From SVMC01 sp045601345 (lineage in GTDB: Bacteria > Bacillota > Clostridia > Oscillospirales > Oscillospiraceae), in the NCBI GenBank assembly GCA_045601345.1, contig JAZRZL010000078.1, forward strand, positions 1 to 42,223: DNA of 42,223 nt, in the 5' to 3' direction. The translations under genes and the position numbers were made by a program. A model generated the notes under the pieces. It did not search any database, was not told the DNA's origin, and worked only from the letters and a program-made list of their open reading frames with translations. Shown piece after piece: positions 1-8,634 of the stretch. Every line of letters starts with the position of its first letter. The first letter of the stretch is position 1.

Positions 1-118
1 TGAGGCGAGCTGCGAGGGATTTTTCTGTCAGATTCAATAAAAATCGCAGAGAATACTTGACGTATTTTCAAGATTTTTATTAAATCTGACGGAAATAAGA
101 CCCGCAGATTCGCCCGCG
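1..118. repeat. Long imperfect palindromic intergenic element
   Basis: The first 118 bases fold on themselves. Bases 22-45 and 72-95 are inverted copies matching at 22 of 24 positions. The inner bases 51-56 and 62-69 are again complementary. The outer flanks, about 3-20 and 96-116, are weakly complementary. The layout suggests a MITE-like or REP-like hairpin element, or a relic of one. No coding frame is convincing inside it. It may begin before the window, so its true left end is unknown. I saw no second copy of the core in this window. Confidence 0.6.
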
Positions 119-276
119 AAGAATAATTAGAGGTGCCCTTAAGATACATAACCTGAAAAATTGGTGGGTTAGTAGTTTTGCTGTCACGATAACGATCTGA
201 AGCGAATGTAGCTGGTCACAGAACTGCCACAGAGCAGAAAACGGCGCTGAGAGTGGAAAAATGCTGCAAAAACAAA
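119..276. other. Intergenic DNA, no gene seen
   Basis: Between the palindromic element and the tRNA terminator I see no coding frame with a ribosome binding site and no recognisable RNA. An open minus-strand frame through here reads straight across the tRNA and is not credible. Confidence 0.5.
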
Positions 277-316
277 GAAAAATCAGGGCAAAACATTGAG
301 TTTTACCCTGATTTTT
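277..316 (-). terminator. Intrinsic terminator of tRNA-Pro
   Basis: An inverted repeat (AATCAGGG..AAAAC and GTTTTACCCTGATT with a five-base loop) lies directly after the tRNA 3' end in the minus-strand sense. It is followed by a T run on both strands, so it could also stop plus-strand transcripts entering from the left. Confidence 0.75.
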
Positions 317-393
317 TGGTCGGAATGCCGGGATTCGAACCCGGGGCCTCTTGGTCCCGAACCAAGCGCGATACCAAACTTCGCCACATCCCG
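317..393 (-). tRNA. tRNA-Pro, anticodon CGG
   Basis: Read on the minus strand this is a complete cloverleaf. The acceptor arms CGGGATG and CATTCCG pair with one G-U. The anticodon stem CTTGG/CCAAG encloses the loop TTCGGGA, giving anticodon CGG (codon CCG, proline). The T arm contains GGTTCGAATCC. A 3' discriminator A is followed by an encoded CCA at 319-317. A consensus promoter lies just upstream and a hairpin terminator just downstream, so it is a single-gene transcription unit. Confidence 0.95.
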
Positions 394-404
394 TCAGCTT
401 GGTT

Positions 405-433
405 ATTATAGCCTGAGTGGTGAGATTTGTCAA
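405..433 (-). promoter_or_regulatory. Sigma-A promoter of tRNA-Pro
   Basis: On the minus strand, TTGACA (433-428) and TATAAT (410-405) are both perfect consensus hexamers with a 17-base spacer. They lie 11 bases before the mature tRNA 5' end, as expected for a strong stable-RNA promoter. Confidence 0.9.
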
Positions 434-480
434 GGTTTTATTCTGAAAATCCGTTCATATGCTTGCCTGAGGTGAGATGA

Positions 481-792
481 ATGGATGAGGAACAGGTTAG
501 GATGATGGAACAGATGCCGGAGGTGCCGGAGGAGGAGAAAAAGGAAGCCCGTGTGAACGGATTGTCTCTTCGTTTGCGTCTTCTGTTGTCTTTGGTGCTG
601 AGTGTGGCAGTGGTTCTTTGTAAGAGCATTGCGCCGGACAGCGGACAGGAGCTTCGACGGTGGATTGTTGGAGATGGCAGTGAGCGGGTGATGCAGGCAT
701 TTTTCTCTATGGAGGAGGCACTGGAGGAGGGGGATAGCCCATTGGAGGCTTGGGATGCCTTTTGCCGGGAGCTGACAATTGAGACGGCTTGA
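481..792 (+). CDS. Small single-pass membrane protein in the SpoIVFA position
   Basis: 103 residues. The N-terminus is acidic and charged, one hydrophobic helix spans about residues 30-47, and a polar C-terminal part follows. The start ATG has GAGGTGA five bases upstream. The gene overlaps the M50 protease gene by 14 bases. In Bacillus the gene in this position is SpoIVFA, a membrane inhibitor of SpoIVFB that carries an M23/LytM-like extracytoplasmic domain. Here the protein ends soon after the membrane helix and has no such domain. I infer a reduced SpoIVFA-like partner from position and topology. The sequence alone does not prove homology, and it could be an unrelated small membrane protein. 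Confidence 0.7.
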   Translation: MDEEQVRMMEQMPEVPEEEKKEARVNGLSLRLRLLLSLVLSVAVVLCKSIAPDSGQELRRWIVGDGSERVMQAFFSMEEALEEGDSPLEAWDAFCRELTIETA

Positions 793-1342
793 GGTTCGTC
801 CCGGTTTTGTTTTCTTTGCCTGTTGCCTGTATTATCTGTTTCCCGGCAACATTGTTCTGCTTTTTTTTATTTTTTCCGCACTGCATGAGCTGGGACATCT
901 GGCGGCACTCTCAATCTGCGGTGTGCACGTCTGCCGGGTCAGCCTTGGTGCTTTTGGCGCGGTGATCAGAACCGGGCCAATGGGACATTTGCAGGAGGTA
1001 ATATGTACACTATCAGGACCATTGGTGAATTTTTTTTGTTTTTGGGTATTATGGAGAGGTTTTTCGGTGGCAGCACTTATTAGCCTGTTGCTGGGACAAT
1101 ATAATTTACTTCCAATTTTTCCTTTGGATGGGGGTGTCGCGCTTCGTGCGCTGCTGTCTCTTTGGTTGCCGCTTTATCTTGTGGATATTCTTTCTGAGAT
1201 CATTGGTCTTTTGACACTCGGAGCACTTGGCCTGTGGATGATTTTTTTTATTCCGGGTAGAGCATCGCTCCTGTTTTTTGCATTTTTGCTTTTTCATATT
1301 GCGCGGGAAAGAAAATCTCGGTATAATAAAAAAAGTATCTGA
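779..1342 (+). CDS. spoIVFB: M50 site-2-type protease, SpoIVFB-like
   Basis: 187 residues, a strongly hydrophobic multi-pass membrane protein. It carries the zinc metalloprotease motif HELGH (residues 36-40) in an early helix and the second metal-binding motif NLLPIFPLDGG (Asp117). These are the two hallmarks of the M50B family. SpoIVFB cleaves pro-sigma-K in the mother cell during sporulation. The length fits a compact SpoIVFB, which lacks the C-terminal CBS domain of longer paralogues. The start is TTG at 779 with GGGAG seven bases upstream and inside the preceding gene, which suggests coupled translation. Assignment to sporulation rests on the family and on the other sporulation genes in the window. 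A general M50 protease is the alternative. Confidence 0.85.
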   Translation: MRRLEVRPGFVFFACCLYYLFPGNIVLLFFIFSALHELGHLAALSICGVHVCRVSLGAFGAVIRTGPMGHLQEVICTLSGPLVNFFCFWVLWRGFSVAALISLLLGQYNLLPIFPLDGGVALRALLSLWLPLYLVDILSEIIGLLTLGALGLWMIFFIPGRASLLFFAFLLFHIARERKSRYNKKSI

Positions 1343-1359
1343 TTTGTGAGAGGTTTCCT

Positions 1360-3195
1360 ATGACCGATAAGCTGAATAGAATCCTCCCCACTGTGCAGAA
1401 GCCTGCGCGGTATGTTGGGGGAGAGTACAATAGCATTGTGAAGGATCAGTCTGAGGTGGAGCTTCGAGTCGCTTTTTGCTTCCCGGACACCTATGAGCTT
1501 GGTATGTCCAATCTGGGAATGCGCATTCTCTATGGTGTGATGAATGAGCTTCCCGGTGTGTGGTGCGAGCGCGTCTTTGCACCCTGGGGCGATATGGAAA
1601 AGGCGATGCGAGACAATGATATTCCCCTGTTTGCGCTGGAAAGCCATGACCCGGTGAAGGACTTTGATATGATCGCCTTCTCCATTGGCTATGAGATGAG
1701 CTATACCAATATTCTCAATATGCTCCTGCTCTCTGGCGTACCGCTGCACTGCTCTGATCGTGAAGGACTGGAGAATATCGTATTCGCAGGTGGCACTTGC
1801 GCGTATAATCCAGAACCGCTCTCTGATTTTATTGACTTCTTCTCTCTGGGGGAAGGCGAGGAGATCACGGTAGAGATTTTGGAGCTTTACCGCAAGGCCA
1901 AGCGGGAGGGCTGGAGCAAGCACGAATTTTTGCTTCAAGTGAGCAAAATTCCCGGTGTCTATGTCCCTTCCTTCTATGAGCATACCTACAACGAGGATGG
2001 CACCATTGCAGCCATTACCCCGCTTTACGGTGCGCCTGAGGTGGTCACGAAGCGAATTATTACCGATATGGACAGTGCCTATTATCCGGCAAAGACCATT
2101 GTTCCCTCCACCGAAATTGTCCATGACCGCACCAATCTGGAGGTCATGCGCGGCTGTATCCGCGGCTGCCGCTTTTGTCAGGCGGGCTTCTGCTATCGCC
2201 CGGTACGCAGCCGCAGTGCAAAGGTGCTGTGCGAGCAGGCAAGAGTTGCCCTCATGGATTCTGGCAACCATGAGATTACTATGTCCAGCCTCTCCACTTC
2301 CGACTATCGGGAGCTGGAGCCACTGATGAATGAGCTTCTTGATTTTACTACCCCAAGAAAGATCAACCTCTCTGTGCCCTCCTTACGTGCGGATAATTTC
2401 TCCAGAGATTTGATGCTCAAGCTGCAAAAGGTCAGAAAAAGCGGCCTGACCTTTGCCCCGGAGGCCGGAACCCAGCGTCTGCGCGATGCCATCAATAAAA
2501 ATGTCACGGAGGAAGAAATCCTCACGACCTGTGCTACCGCCTTTTCCGGCGGCTGGAATCATGTTAAGCTCTATTTTATGCTGGGTCTTCCTACGGAGAC
2601 AGATGATGATGTGCTGGGCATTGCCGAGCTGGTGTACAAGGTCATCAAAACCTGGCAGAAGTATGCCTCCAACAAAAAGCGCGGCCTACGTGTACACGTT
2701 GCTACTGCTTATTTTGTGCCCAAGCCCTTTACCCCCTTCCAGTGGGAAAAGCAGGATGCGCCGGAGGAGTATACCAGAAAGCAGCGGCTTCTGAAATCCT
2801 ATATGACAGCAAAAAGCGTGGAATATAACTGGCACGCGCCTGACCTGAGCCAGCTCGAAGCGGTACTGGCCAGAGGCGATCGGCGGCTTTGCTCGGTTTT
2901 GGAGGAAGTGGTTCTCCACGGCGGCAGACTGGACGGCTGGGATGAGTATTTTAACTATCAGCTTTGGCTGGATGCCTTTGAAAAGGCGGGCATTGATCCC
3001 GCCTTCTATACCACCCGGGGCTACGGCAAGGACGAGATTTTCCCGTGGCAGACCATTTCTGTTGGCGTTGACCGGGATTTCCTGTGGCGCGAGCGGGAGA
3101 GAGCCTACCGCTCCGAGATTACGCCTGACTGCCGCGCCGGTTGCAGCGGCTGTGGGGCAAGCGCACTTTGCGGGGAGGTGGGCTGTGATGCATAG
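1360..3195 (+). CDS. Radical SAM protein, TIGR03960-like family
   Basis: 611 residues. The radical SAM cluster motif is clear: Cys266, Cys270 and Cys273 within RGCIRGCRFCQAG, in a TIM-barrel-like region of about 255-480. The N-terminal 200 residues resemble the cobalamin-binding-like region found before the radical SAM domain in this family. A Cys-rich C-terminal tail (CRAGCSGCGASALCGEVGC) could hold another metal site. The family is conserved in clostridia and is typically paired with a DUF2344 protein, as here with an 8-base overlap. The substrate is not known to me. Elsewhere the pair often sits near ribonuclease E/G and rplU genes, but here it is followed by methionine synthase genes. Confidence 0.9.
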   Translation: MTDKLNRILPTVQKPARYVGGEYNSIVKDQSEVELRVAFCFPDTYELGMSNLGMRILYGVMNELPGVWCERVFAPWGDMEKAMRDNDIPLFALESHDPVKDFDMIAFSIGYEMSYTNILNMLLLSGVPLHCSDREGLENIVFAGGTCAYNPEPLSDFIDFFSLGEGEEITVEILELYRKAKREGWSKHEFLLQVSKIPGVYVPSFYEHTYNEDGTIAAITPLYGAPEVVTKRIITDMDSAYYPAKTIVPSTEIVHDRTNLEVMRGCIRGCRFCQAGFCYRPVRSRSAKVLCEQARVALMDSGNHEITMSSLSTSDYRELEPLMNELLDFTTPRKINLSVPSLRADNFSRDLMLKLQKVRKSGLTFAPEAGTQRLRDAINKNVTEEEILTTCATAFSGGWNHVKLYFMLGLPTETDDDVLGIAELVYKVIKTWQKYASNKKRGLRVHVATAYFVPKPFTPFQWEKQDAPEEYTRKQRLLKSYMTAKSVEYNWHAPDLSQLEAVLARGDRRLCSVLEEVVLHGGRLDGWDEYFNYQLWLDAFEKAGIDPAFYTTRGYGKDEIFPWQTISVGVDRDFLWRERERAYRSEITPDCRAGCSGCGASALCGEVGCDA

Positions 3196-3847
3196 AGCCA
3201 TTTTTGAGAAGAAGGGGAATGCCATCTGGATTTCCCATCTTGACCTGATGCGTGTGTTGCAGCGCAGCTTCCGCAGAGCGGGACTTCTGCTCAAGCACTC
3301 TCAGGGCTTTACCCCCCATCCCTGTCTGTCGCTGGCACTTCCTCTGTCGGTTGGCGTTTCCAGTGGTTGTGAGATCATGGATTTCGAGCTTGTGGAAGGG
3401 CAGGATGAGACAATGCTCTGCCAGAGGCTAAATGCTGTGCTGCCGGAGGGGATTACGCTGCTTTCTGTCTATGCGGGCGGCAGAAAAGTCAAGGAGCTGA
3501 CCCATCTTCGGGTTGCTATTACGATGGAATATGATGAGGGCATTCCCTCAGATTGCACGGATGCTTTGCAGACTTTGTTCCAAAGGGACGAGCTGCTCAT
3601 GGAGAAGAAAACCAAGAGTGGCGCTGTCGTGATGCAGAATATTCTGGAAATGATGCGCGATATTTCCATAGAAAAAAAGGACGATCATACGCTTGTTCTT
3701 ACCTGCACGGTCTGCGCACAGAATCCTTCCCTGAATCCTGCGGCGATCACGGCGGCCATAGCGCAGGAGCTGCCTCAGATTGCCCCCGACTTTTCCTCTA
3801 TTGCCCGCCTCTGTGTGCTGGATTCTGAGGGAAATGAATTTCAATAA
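3188..3847 (+). CDS. DUF2344 / radical-SAM-linked protein (TIGR03936-like)
   Basis: 219 residues from the ATG at 3188, which overlaps the end of the radical SAM gene by 8 bases. The N-terminus (AIWISHLDLMRVLQRSFRRA, then a KHSQGFTPHP segment) is characteristic of the small protein that accompanies TIGR03960 radical SAM enzymes. In some genomes the two are fused. A longer open frame runs upstream within the radical SAM gene but lacks family similarity, so the 3188 start is preferred. Its biochemical role is unknown. Overlapping genes imply stoichiometric coexpression with the radical SAM partner. Confidence 0.88.
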   Translation: MHRAIFEKKGNAIWISHLDLMRVLQRSFRRAGLLLKHSQGFTPHPCLSLALPLSVGVSSGCEIMDFELVEGQDETMLCQRLNAVLPEGITLLSVYAGGRKVKELTHLRVAITMEYDEGIPSDCTDALQTLFQRDELLMEKKTKSGAVVMQNILEMMRDISIEKKDDHTLVLTCTVCAQNPSLNPAAITAAIAQELPQIAPDFSSIARLCVLDSEGNEFQ

Positions 3848-3867
3848 AGATATCCCGGGGTGAGAGT

Positions 3868-4524
3868 ATGGAAGCAAGGCTGATACAAATCCCAGAGAGG
3901 GAAGTGCTTCGCTATCTTAGTGTTCGCGGTGAAGGGGATGCTGCACTTCATGCTTCCATTGTCAAGCAGGGAAGGCTTCTGATGGAAGCGGCAAGCCCCC
4001 GGTTGGTTTGGAAGAGAATGCCAATCAATGTGCAATATGTCGAAGGGGAGGATCTTCGGCGGCTTTTGCAGGATGGAAAAGAGCTTGTCCTTTTTGCCGC
4101 GACCCTTGGCATGGAGGTGGAGCGCCTTTCCCGGCAGATGCAGCTGACGAATATGGCAGAAGCGCTCGTTTTTGATGCCTGCGCGGATGCGGCAATTGAA
4201 AATGTTTGTGATAATTTCTGTGATGATTTGGCAAAAGAAATTTTTCCTCTCCATCTGACCCAGCGCTTTAGTCCCGGGTATGGCGATCTTCCTCTGACTT
4301 ATCAAAAAAAGCTTTTTGAAGCTTTGGATATATTTCGGCGCATTGGTGTCAGCTTGACGCAGAGCGGCCTGATGCTTCCGCAAAAATCTGTCACTGCCAT
4401 TATGGGCATTCGTGAGACCCCGATATCAGGCAGAGCTTCGTCATGTGCGCTTTGCAATCTGAAAGATCATTGTACCCATCGAAGGGAGGCTGGAATTTGT
4501 GAAAAAAGAGCTTCGAATTCTTGA
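3868..4524 (+). CDS. Free-standing cobalamin-dependent methionine synthase activation domain
   Basis: 218 residues, resembling the reactivation (SAM-binding) domain that in E. coli is the C-terminal part of MetH. In many clostridia that domain is a separate gene beside a shorter MetH, as here. It would bind S-adenosylmethionine and remethylate inactive cob(II)alamin. The C-terminus has a small cysteine cluster (CALCNLKDHC) that full-length E. coli MetH lacks at this point. A good ribosome binding site (GGGGTGAG) precedes the ATG. The gene overlaps the following metH by 26 bases, strong evidence that the two products act together. Confidence 0.88.
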   Translation: MEARLIQIPEREVLRYLSVRGEGDAALHASIVKQGRLLMEAASPRLVWKRMPINVQYVEGEDLRRLLQDGKELVLFAATLGMEVERLSRQMQLTNMAEALVFDACADAAIENVCDNFCDDLAKEIFPLHLTQRFSPGYGDLPLTYQKKLFEALDIFRRIGVSLTQSGLMLPQKSVTAIMGIRETPISGRASSCALCNLKDHCTHRREAGICEKRASNS

Positions 4525-6832
4525 CGGCGGCATGGGCACCATGCTGCAGGCGGCTGGACTGCCAGCCGGTATGCTGCCGGAGCAATGGAATCTGAGCGCC
4601 CCGGAAAAAATCACGGCCATCCATAAGCAATATATGGATGCCGGTTCTCAGGTGATTTATACCAATACCTTTGGTGCCAACCGGTGTAAGCTATCCGGAA
4701 AGGCAGAGGTTTCGCTTGTTGTTGAGACGGCTGTCAAAGCGGCCAGAGCGGCAGCAGAGGGGACCGAAACGCTGGTTGCTCTGGACTGCGGCCCCATAGG
4801 CCAGCTCTTGGAACCGATGGGCACCTTGACCTTTGAGGAAGCCTACGATATTTTCAAGGAAATCATGCTTGCCGGTGAGAAGGCCGGTGCGGATCTTGTG
4901 GTCATTGAGACCATGAGTGATTTATATGAGGTTAAAGCCGCTGTTCTGGCGGCGAAGGAGAATACGTTGCTGCCTGTCTGGGTCACGATGACCTTTGAGG
5001 CTTCCGGGCGCACCTTTCTGGGTGTCAGCGTGGCCTCCATGGCATTAACGCTGAATGGCCTTGGCGTAGATGCCATGGGCTTTAATTGCAGCCTTGGCCC
5101 CAGGCAGCTTCTGCCGATGGTTGAGGAGCTTAGGCGCTGGACGGATCTTCCCCTGATTTTGAAGCCTAATGCGGGTTTGCCTGACCCTGCTACCGGGGCA
5201 TATTCTGTTTCTCCTGCGGAATTTGCCGCAGAGCTTCAGGAAGCGGTTTCCCTTGGTGTAGAATATTTGGGCGGCTGCTGCGGCACGACACCTGCCTTTA
5301 TCCGGGCACTTAGTGAAGAATGCATGGGCAAATCTCCGGCGCTGCGTCCTGCGGCGGTTTTCCGCGGCATTTGCTCCCAGCGCGAGGCTGTCCGGTATGG
5401 GAGAAGCCACGTGATTGGCGAGCGCATCAACCCTACCGGAAAAAAACGCTTCCAGCAGGCATTGCGGGAAGGGGACATGGATTATATTCTCCGGCAGGCC
5501 GTTGAGCAGCAGGATGCCGGTGCGGAATTATTGGATATCAATGTGGGCTTGCCCGGTCTGGATGAAAAGGCGGTCATGACCCGCGTGGTCAAAGGGGTAC
5601 AGAGTGTCTGTGACCTGCCGCTGATGATTGATTCCTCCGACCCGGCGGCCATTGAAGCAGGACTTCGTGCTGCCAACGGTAAGGCAATCGTCAATTCTGT
5701 CAATGGGAACCCCGAGGTGCTGGAGCGCATTTTGCCGCTTTGCAAAAAATACGGTGCAGCCGTTGTAGGCCTTTGCATGGATTCCAACGGCATTCCCAAG
5801 GATGCAAAGGGAAGAATCGCAATTGCCGGAAGAATTCTGGATGCAGCGCTTTCCTATGGCATCCCCAAAGAGGATGTACTGATTGACTGCCTGACCCTGA
5901 CCATTTCCGCTCAGCCCGAGCAGGCTGCCCAGACCCTACAAGCGGTAGAATATGTCAGCCGGGAAATGGGCTTAAATACTGTACTGGGCGTAAGTAATAT
6001 TTCCTTTGGCCTTCCAGAACGGCAGCATATCACGGTCAGCTTCCTGACCCAAGCGCTTCATGCAGGTCTGCGCTTTGCCATTGTGAATCCCAATCTGAGT
6101 GCCATTATGGATGCCATTTCCGCTTATCGTGCCATTTCCTGTGAGGATGTTGGCTGTGAAGCCTATATTCAAAGATTCTCCGGCGTAAAAACCGAAACAG
6201 TCAAGGAGACAACATTGACCCTTGCGGATGCCGTTTTACGTGGCTTTGCCTCACAGACAGCCGAGTTGACTGCCAAGGCACTGGAGACGATGGAACCGCT
6301 GGATGTGGTCAACCAGCTTCTGATTCCTGCGCTGGATGCTGTCGGTGTCCAGTATGAGCGGCAGGAGATTTTCCTTCCCCAGCTCATTCGTGCAGCCGGT
6401 GCGGCCTGTGAAGGCTTTGAGGTCATCCGCAGCCGTCTGGCTGCCACAGGACAGAGCACAGTCAGTAGGGGAAAAATTCTGCTTGCCACGGTGCAGGGGG
6501 ATATTCACGATATCGGAAAGAATATCGTGAAGGTTGTTTTGGAAAATTATGGATATACCGTATTGGATTTGGGTCGTGATGTTGCCCCGGAGCTGATCGT
6601 GGATACAGCCATTCGGGAAAACATTCCCCTGATTGGCCTGTCTGCCCTGATGACCACGACGGTGGGCAGCATGGAAAAGACCATTGCCGCCTTGCATGAG
6701 AGTGGTCATCCCTGCCGGATCATGGTGGGCGGTGCTGTGTTGACTGCTGATTATGCCATGCGCATTGGTGCGGACTATTACGCGAAGGACGCAAAATGCA
6801 GCGCGGACATTGCGCGGGAGGTGCTGGGTTGA
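4499..6832 (+). CDS. metH: Cobalamin-dependent methionine synthase lacking the activation domain
   Basis: 777 residues, about 400 shorter than E. coli MetH. It has a homocysteine S-methyltransferase domain (about 1-290; zinc ligands Cys197, Cys260 and Cys261 in GGCCGTT), a pterin-binding methyltetrahydrofolate domain (from about 300, starting VIGERINPTG), a helical cap, and a cobalamin-binding domain with the DIHDIGKN motif (lower cobalt ligand His670). It transfers methyl from methyltetrahydrofolate to homocysteine through cobalamin. The missing reactivation domain is supplied by the gene just upstream. The GTG start at 4499 has AGGGAGG nine bases before it, within the upstream gene. Confidence 0.93.
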   Translation: MKKELRILDGGMGTMLQAAGLPAGMLPEQWNLSAPEKITAIHKQYMDAGSQVIYTNTFGANRCKLSGKAEVSLVVETAVKAARAAAEGTETLVALDCGPIGQLLEPMGTLTFEEAYDIFKEIMLAGEKAGADLVVIETMSDLYEVKAAVLAAKENTLLPVWVTMTFEASGRTFLGVSVASMALTLNGLGVDAMGFNCSLGPRQLLPMVEELRRWTDLPLILKPNAGLPDPATGAYSVSPAEFAAELQEAVSLGVEYLGGCCGTTPAFIRALSEECMGKSPALRPAAVFRGICSQREAVRYGRSHVIGERINPTGKKRFQQALREGDMDYILRQAVEQQDAGAELLDINVGLPGLDEKAVMTRVVKGVQSVCDLPLMIDSSDPAAIEAGLRAANGKAIVNSVNGNPEVLERILPLCKKYGAAVVGLCMDSNGIPKDAKGRIAIAGRILDAALSYGIPKEDVLIDCLTLTISAQPEQAAQTLQAVEYVSREMGLNTVLGVSNISFGLPERQHITVSFLTQALHAGLRFAIVNPNLSAIMDAISAYRAISCEDVGCEAYIQRFSGVKTETVKETTLTLADAVLRGFASQTAELTAKALETMEPLDVVNQLLIPALDAVGVQYERQEIFLPQLIRAAGAACEGFEVIRSRLAATGQSTVSRGKILLATVQGDIHDIGKNIVKVVLENYGYTVLDLGRDVAPELIVDTAIRENIPLIGLSALMTTTVGSMEKTIAALHESGHPCRIMVGGAVLTADYAMRIGADYYAKDAKCSADIAREVLG

Positions 6833-8595
6833 TGGAGCTTAGAGAATATCTCAAGGAACATATCCTGTTATTTGACGGCGCTATGGGTACCTATTATGCT
6901 TCCAGAAATCGTCGTCAGGCGCTGCACTGTGAGCTGGCCAATCTCCATGCACCCGGAGAGATTGAGGATATCCATCGCGCCTATGCCAGAGCAGGCTGCC
7001 ATGCCATTAAAACCAATACCTTCGGCGCGAATCGGATGAATTATCCGGGGGAGGAGTGTGCCCGGATCATTGATGCCGGTATTGCGCTTGCAAAGAAGGC
7101 TGCGGGGAAATCCTGGGTTTTTGCCGATATCGGTCCGATTGAGGCCACGGATCAGGATGATCTGGCGGGAGAATACCGCTATATTGTTGACCGCTTTCTG
7201 GAAGGTGGCGTGACCAACTTTATTTTTGAGACCAACGCCCATGACAGGGCGCTGCATGAGACAGCGGCGCATATTAAGGAAAAGTGCCCCACGGCCTACA
7301 TCATCGTCAGCTTTGCGGCGCAGCCTGATGGATTTACCTGTGCAGGTGAGCGTGTGCAGGGGCTTTTGCAGCGTGCAGACAGTGACCCCAATATAGATGC
7401 TACCGGCCTCAATTGCGTATCCAGTGCCCGTCATATGGTGCAGATGGTGGATACGCTGCAAGTGGATGGCCTGACACTTTCCGTGCTTCCGAATGCAGGC
7501 TATCCCACTGTTGTGGGTGGACATACCATTTATAATACCGACCCCGATTATTTTGCACAGCAGATGGAGCTGTTGGCTGCAAGAGGTGTCAAGATTCTGG
7601 GCGGCTGCTGTGGCACGACCCCGGAGCATATTGCCGCGACAGCGCTTGTGATCCGCAAGCTTCGGCATATTCAACGTATATCTTCTGCACCTCCTATGCA
7701 GCGCGAGGAGGTGCGGCAGGAAAGCCCCTTCTGGGAAGCGCTTGCAGATGAAAATCGCCGTCCCTTTGCTGTAGAGCTTGACCCGCCGGACAGCATTGAT
7801 TTGCAGGGATTCCTGGCAGGTGCCCGGGAACTGCGGGAAAATGGTGCCGCTATCCTGACCATTGCCGACTGCCCGGTTGCCCGCGCCAGAATGGATTCCA
7901 GCCTTTTGGCCTGTAAACTTCACCGGGAACTGCAAATGGAGACCCTGCCACATATGACCTGCCGGGATCGTAATCTGAATGCGACCAAGGGACTTCTTTT
8001 GGGATTGAGCGCGGAGGGTGTGGATAATGTGCTGGTGGTTACAGGTGACCCCATCCCCACAGCCAACCGTGACGAGGTCAAGAGTGTATATAATTTTAAT
8101 TCCCGTCTGTTGGCAGGTTATATTTCCGCGCTGAAGGAATCGGTTCTTCCGTCCGGCTTCAAGACCTATGGCGCACTGAATCTGAATGCTCATAATTTTC
8201 ATGTCCAGCTTCGTCTTGCAAAGGAAAAGGTGGAAAAGGGCGTCAGCGCGTTCTTTACCCAGCCAGTGCTCACGCCGCAGGCCTTTGAAAACCTGAAGCT
8301 TGCACGGCAGACGCTGGATGCCAAAATTGTTGGTGGCATTTTCCCAATTGTCAGCCAGCGCAATGCTCTCTTTATCAATAGTGAGGTTTCCGGCATTCTG
8401 GTGGATGAGCGGGTGATTCAGCTCTATGAGGGTGCAGATCGTGCCCGAGGTGAGGAGCTGGCAGAGGAAATTTCCGCACAGATCGGTGCAAGAATCGCAC
8501 CCTATGTGGATGGCTACTATTTTATGACCCCCTTTGGAAGAACTGCGCTGATTTGTCGCATTATGGAGCGCTTCCGAAAGGACGGACTGAGCTGA
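6832..8595 (+). CDS. Homocysteine S-methyltransferase / methylenetetrahydrofolate reductase fusion
   Basis: 587 residues from the ATG at 6832, whose first base is the last base of the metH stop codon. A GGGAGGTG site lies just upstream. Residues 1 to about 285 form a homocysteine S-methyltransferase domain with its Cys-Cys zinc site (GGCCGTT). From about 310 to the end is a MetF-type 5,10-methylenetetrahydrofolate reductase. This bifunctional architecture is known in Firmicutes (YitJ-like). It makes methyltetrahydrofolate, the donor used by the neighbouring MetH, and may also methylate homocysteine. Together with the two upstream genes it gives a compact methyl-transfer cassette. Confidence 0.92.
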   Translation: MELREYLKEHILLFDGAMGTYYASRNRRQALHCELANLHAPGEIEDIHRAYARAGCHAIKTNTFGANRMNYPGEECARIIDAGIALAKKAAGKSWVFADIGPIEATDQDDLAGEYRYIVDRFLEGGVTNFIFETNAHDRALHETAAHIKEKCPTAYIIVSFAAQPDGFTCAGERVQGLLQRADSDPNIDATGLNCVSSARHMVQMVDTLQVDGLTLSVLPNAGYPTVVGGHTIYNTDPDYFAQQMELLAARGVKILGGCCGTTPEHIAATALVIRKLRHIQRISSAPPMQREEVRQESPFWEALADENRRPFAVELDPPDSIDLQGFLAGARELRENGAAILTIADCPVARARMDSSLLACKLHRELQMETLPHMTCRDRNLNATKGLLLGLSAEGVDNVLVVTGDPIPTANRDEVKSVYNFNSRLLAGYISALKESVLPSGFKTYGALNLNAHNFHVQLRLAKEKVEKGVSAFFTQPVLTPQAFENLKLARQTLDAKIVGGIFPIVSQRNALFINSEVSGILVDERVIQLYEGADRARGEELAEEISAQIGARIAPYVDGYYFMTPFGRTALICRIMERFRKDGLS

Positions 8596-8634
8596 ATTTT
8601 TGCAAGAGAATCCTGAAAAATTATGCAGAACCAG

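Noticed and set aside
80..433. 117-codon minus-strand frame at the left edge
   Set aside because: It reads through the tRNA-Pro gene, its terminator and the palindromic repeat, so it cannot be a normal coding gene.
6868..8202. 444-codon minus-strand frame opposite the methyltransferase/MTHFR gene
   Set aside because: It is antisense to conserved domains, shows no family similarity and has no promoter or RBS.
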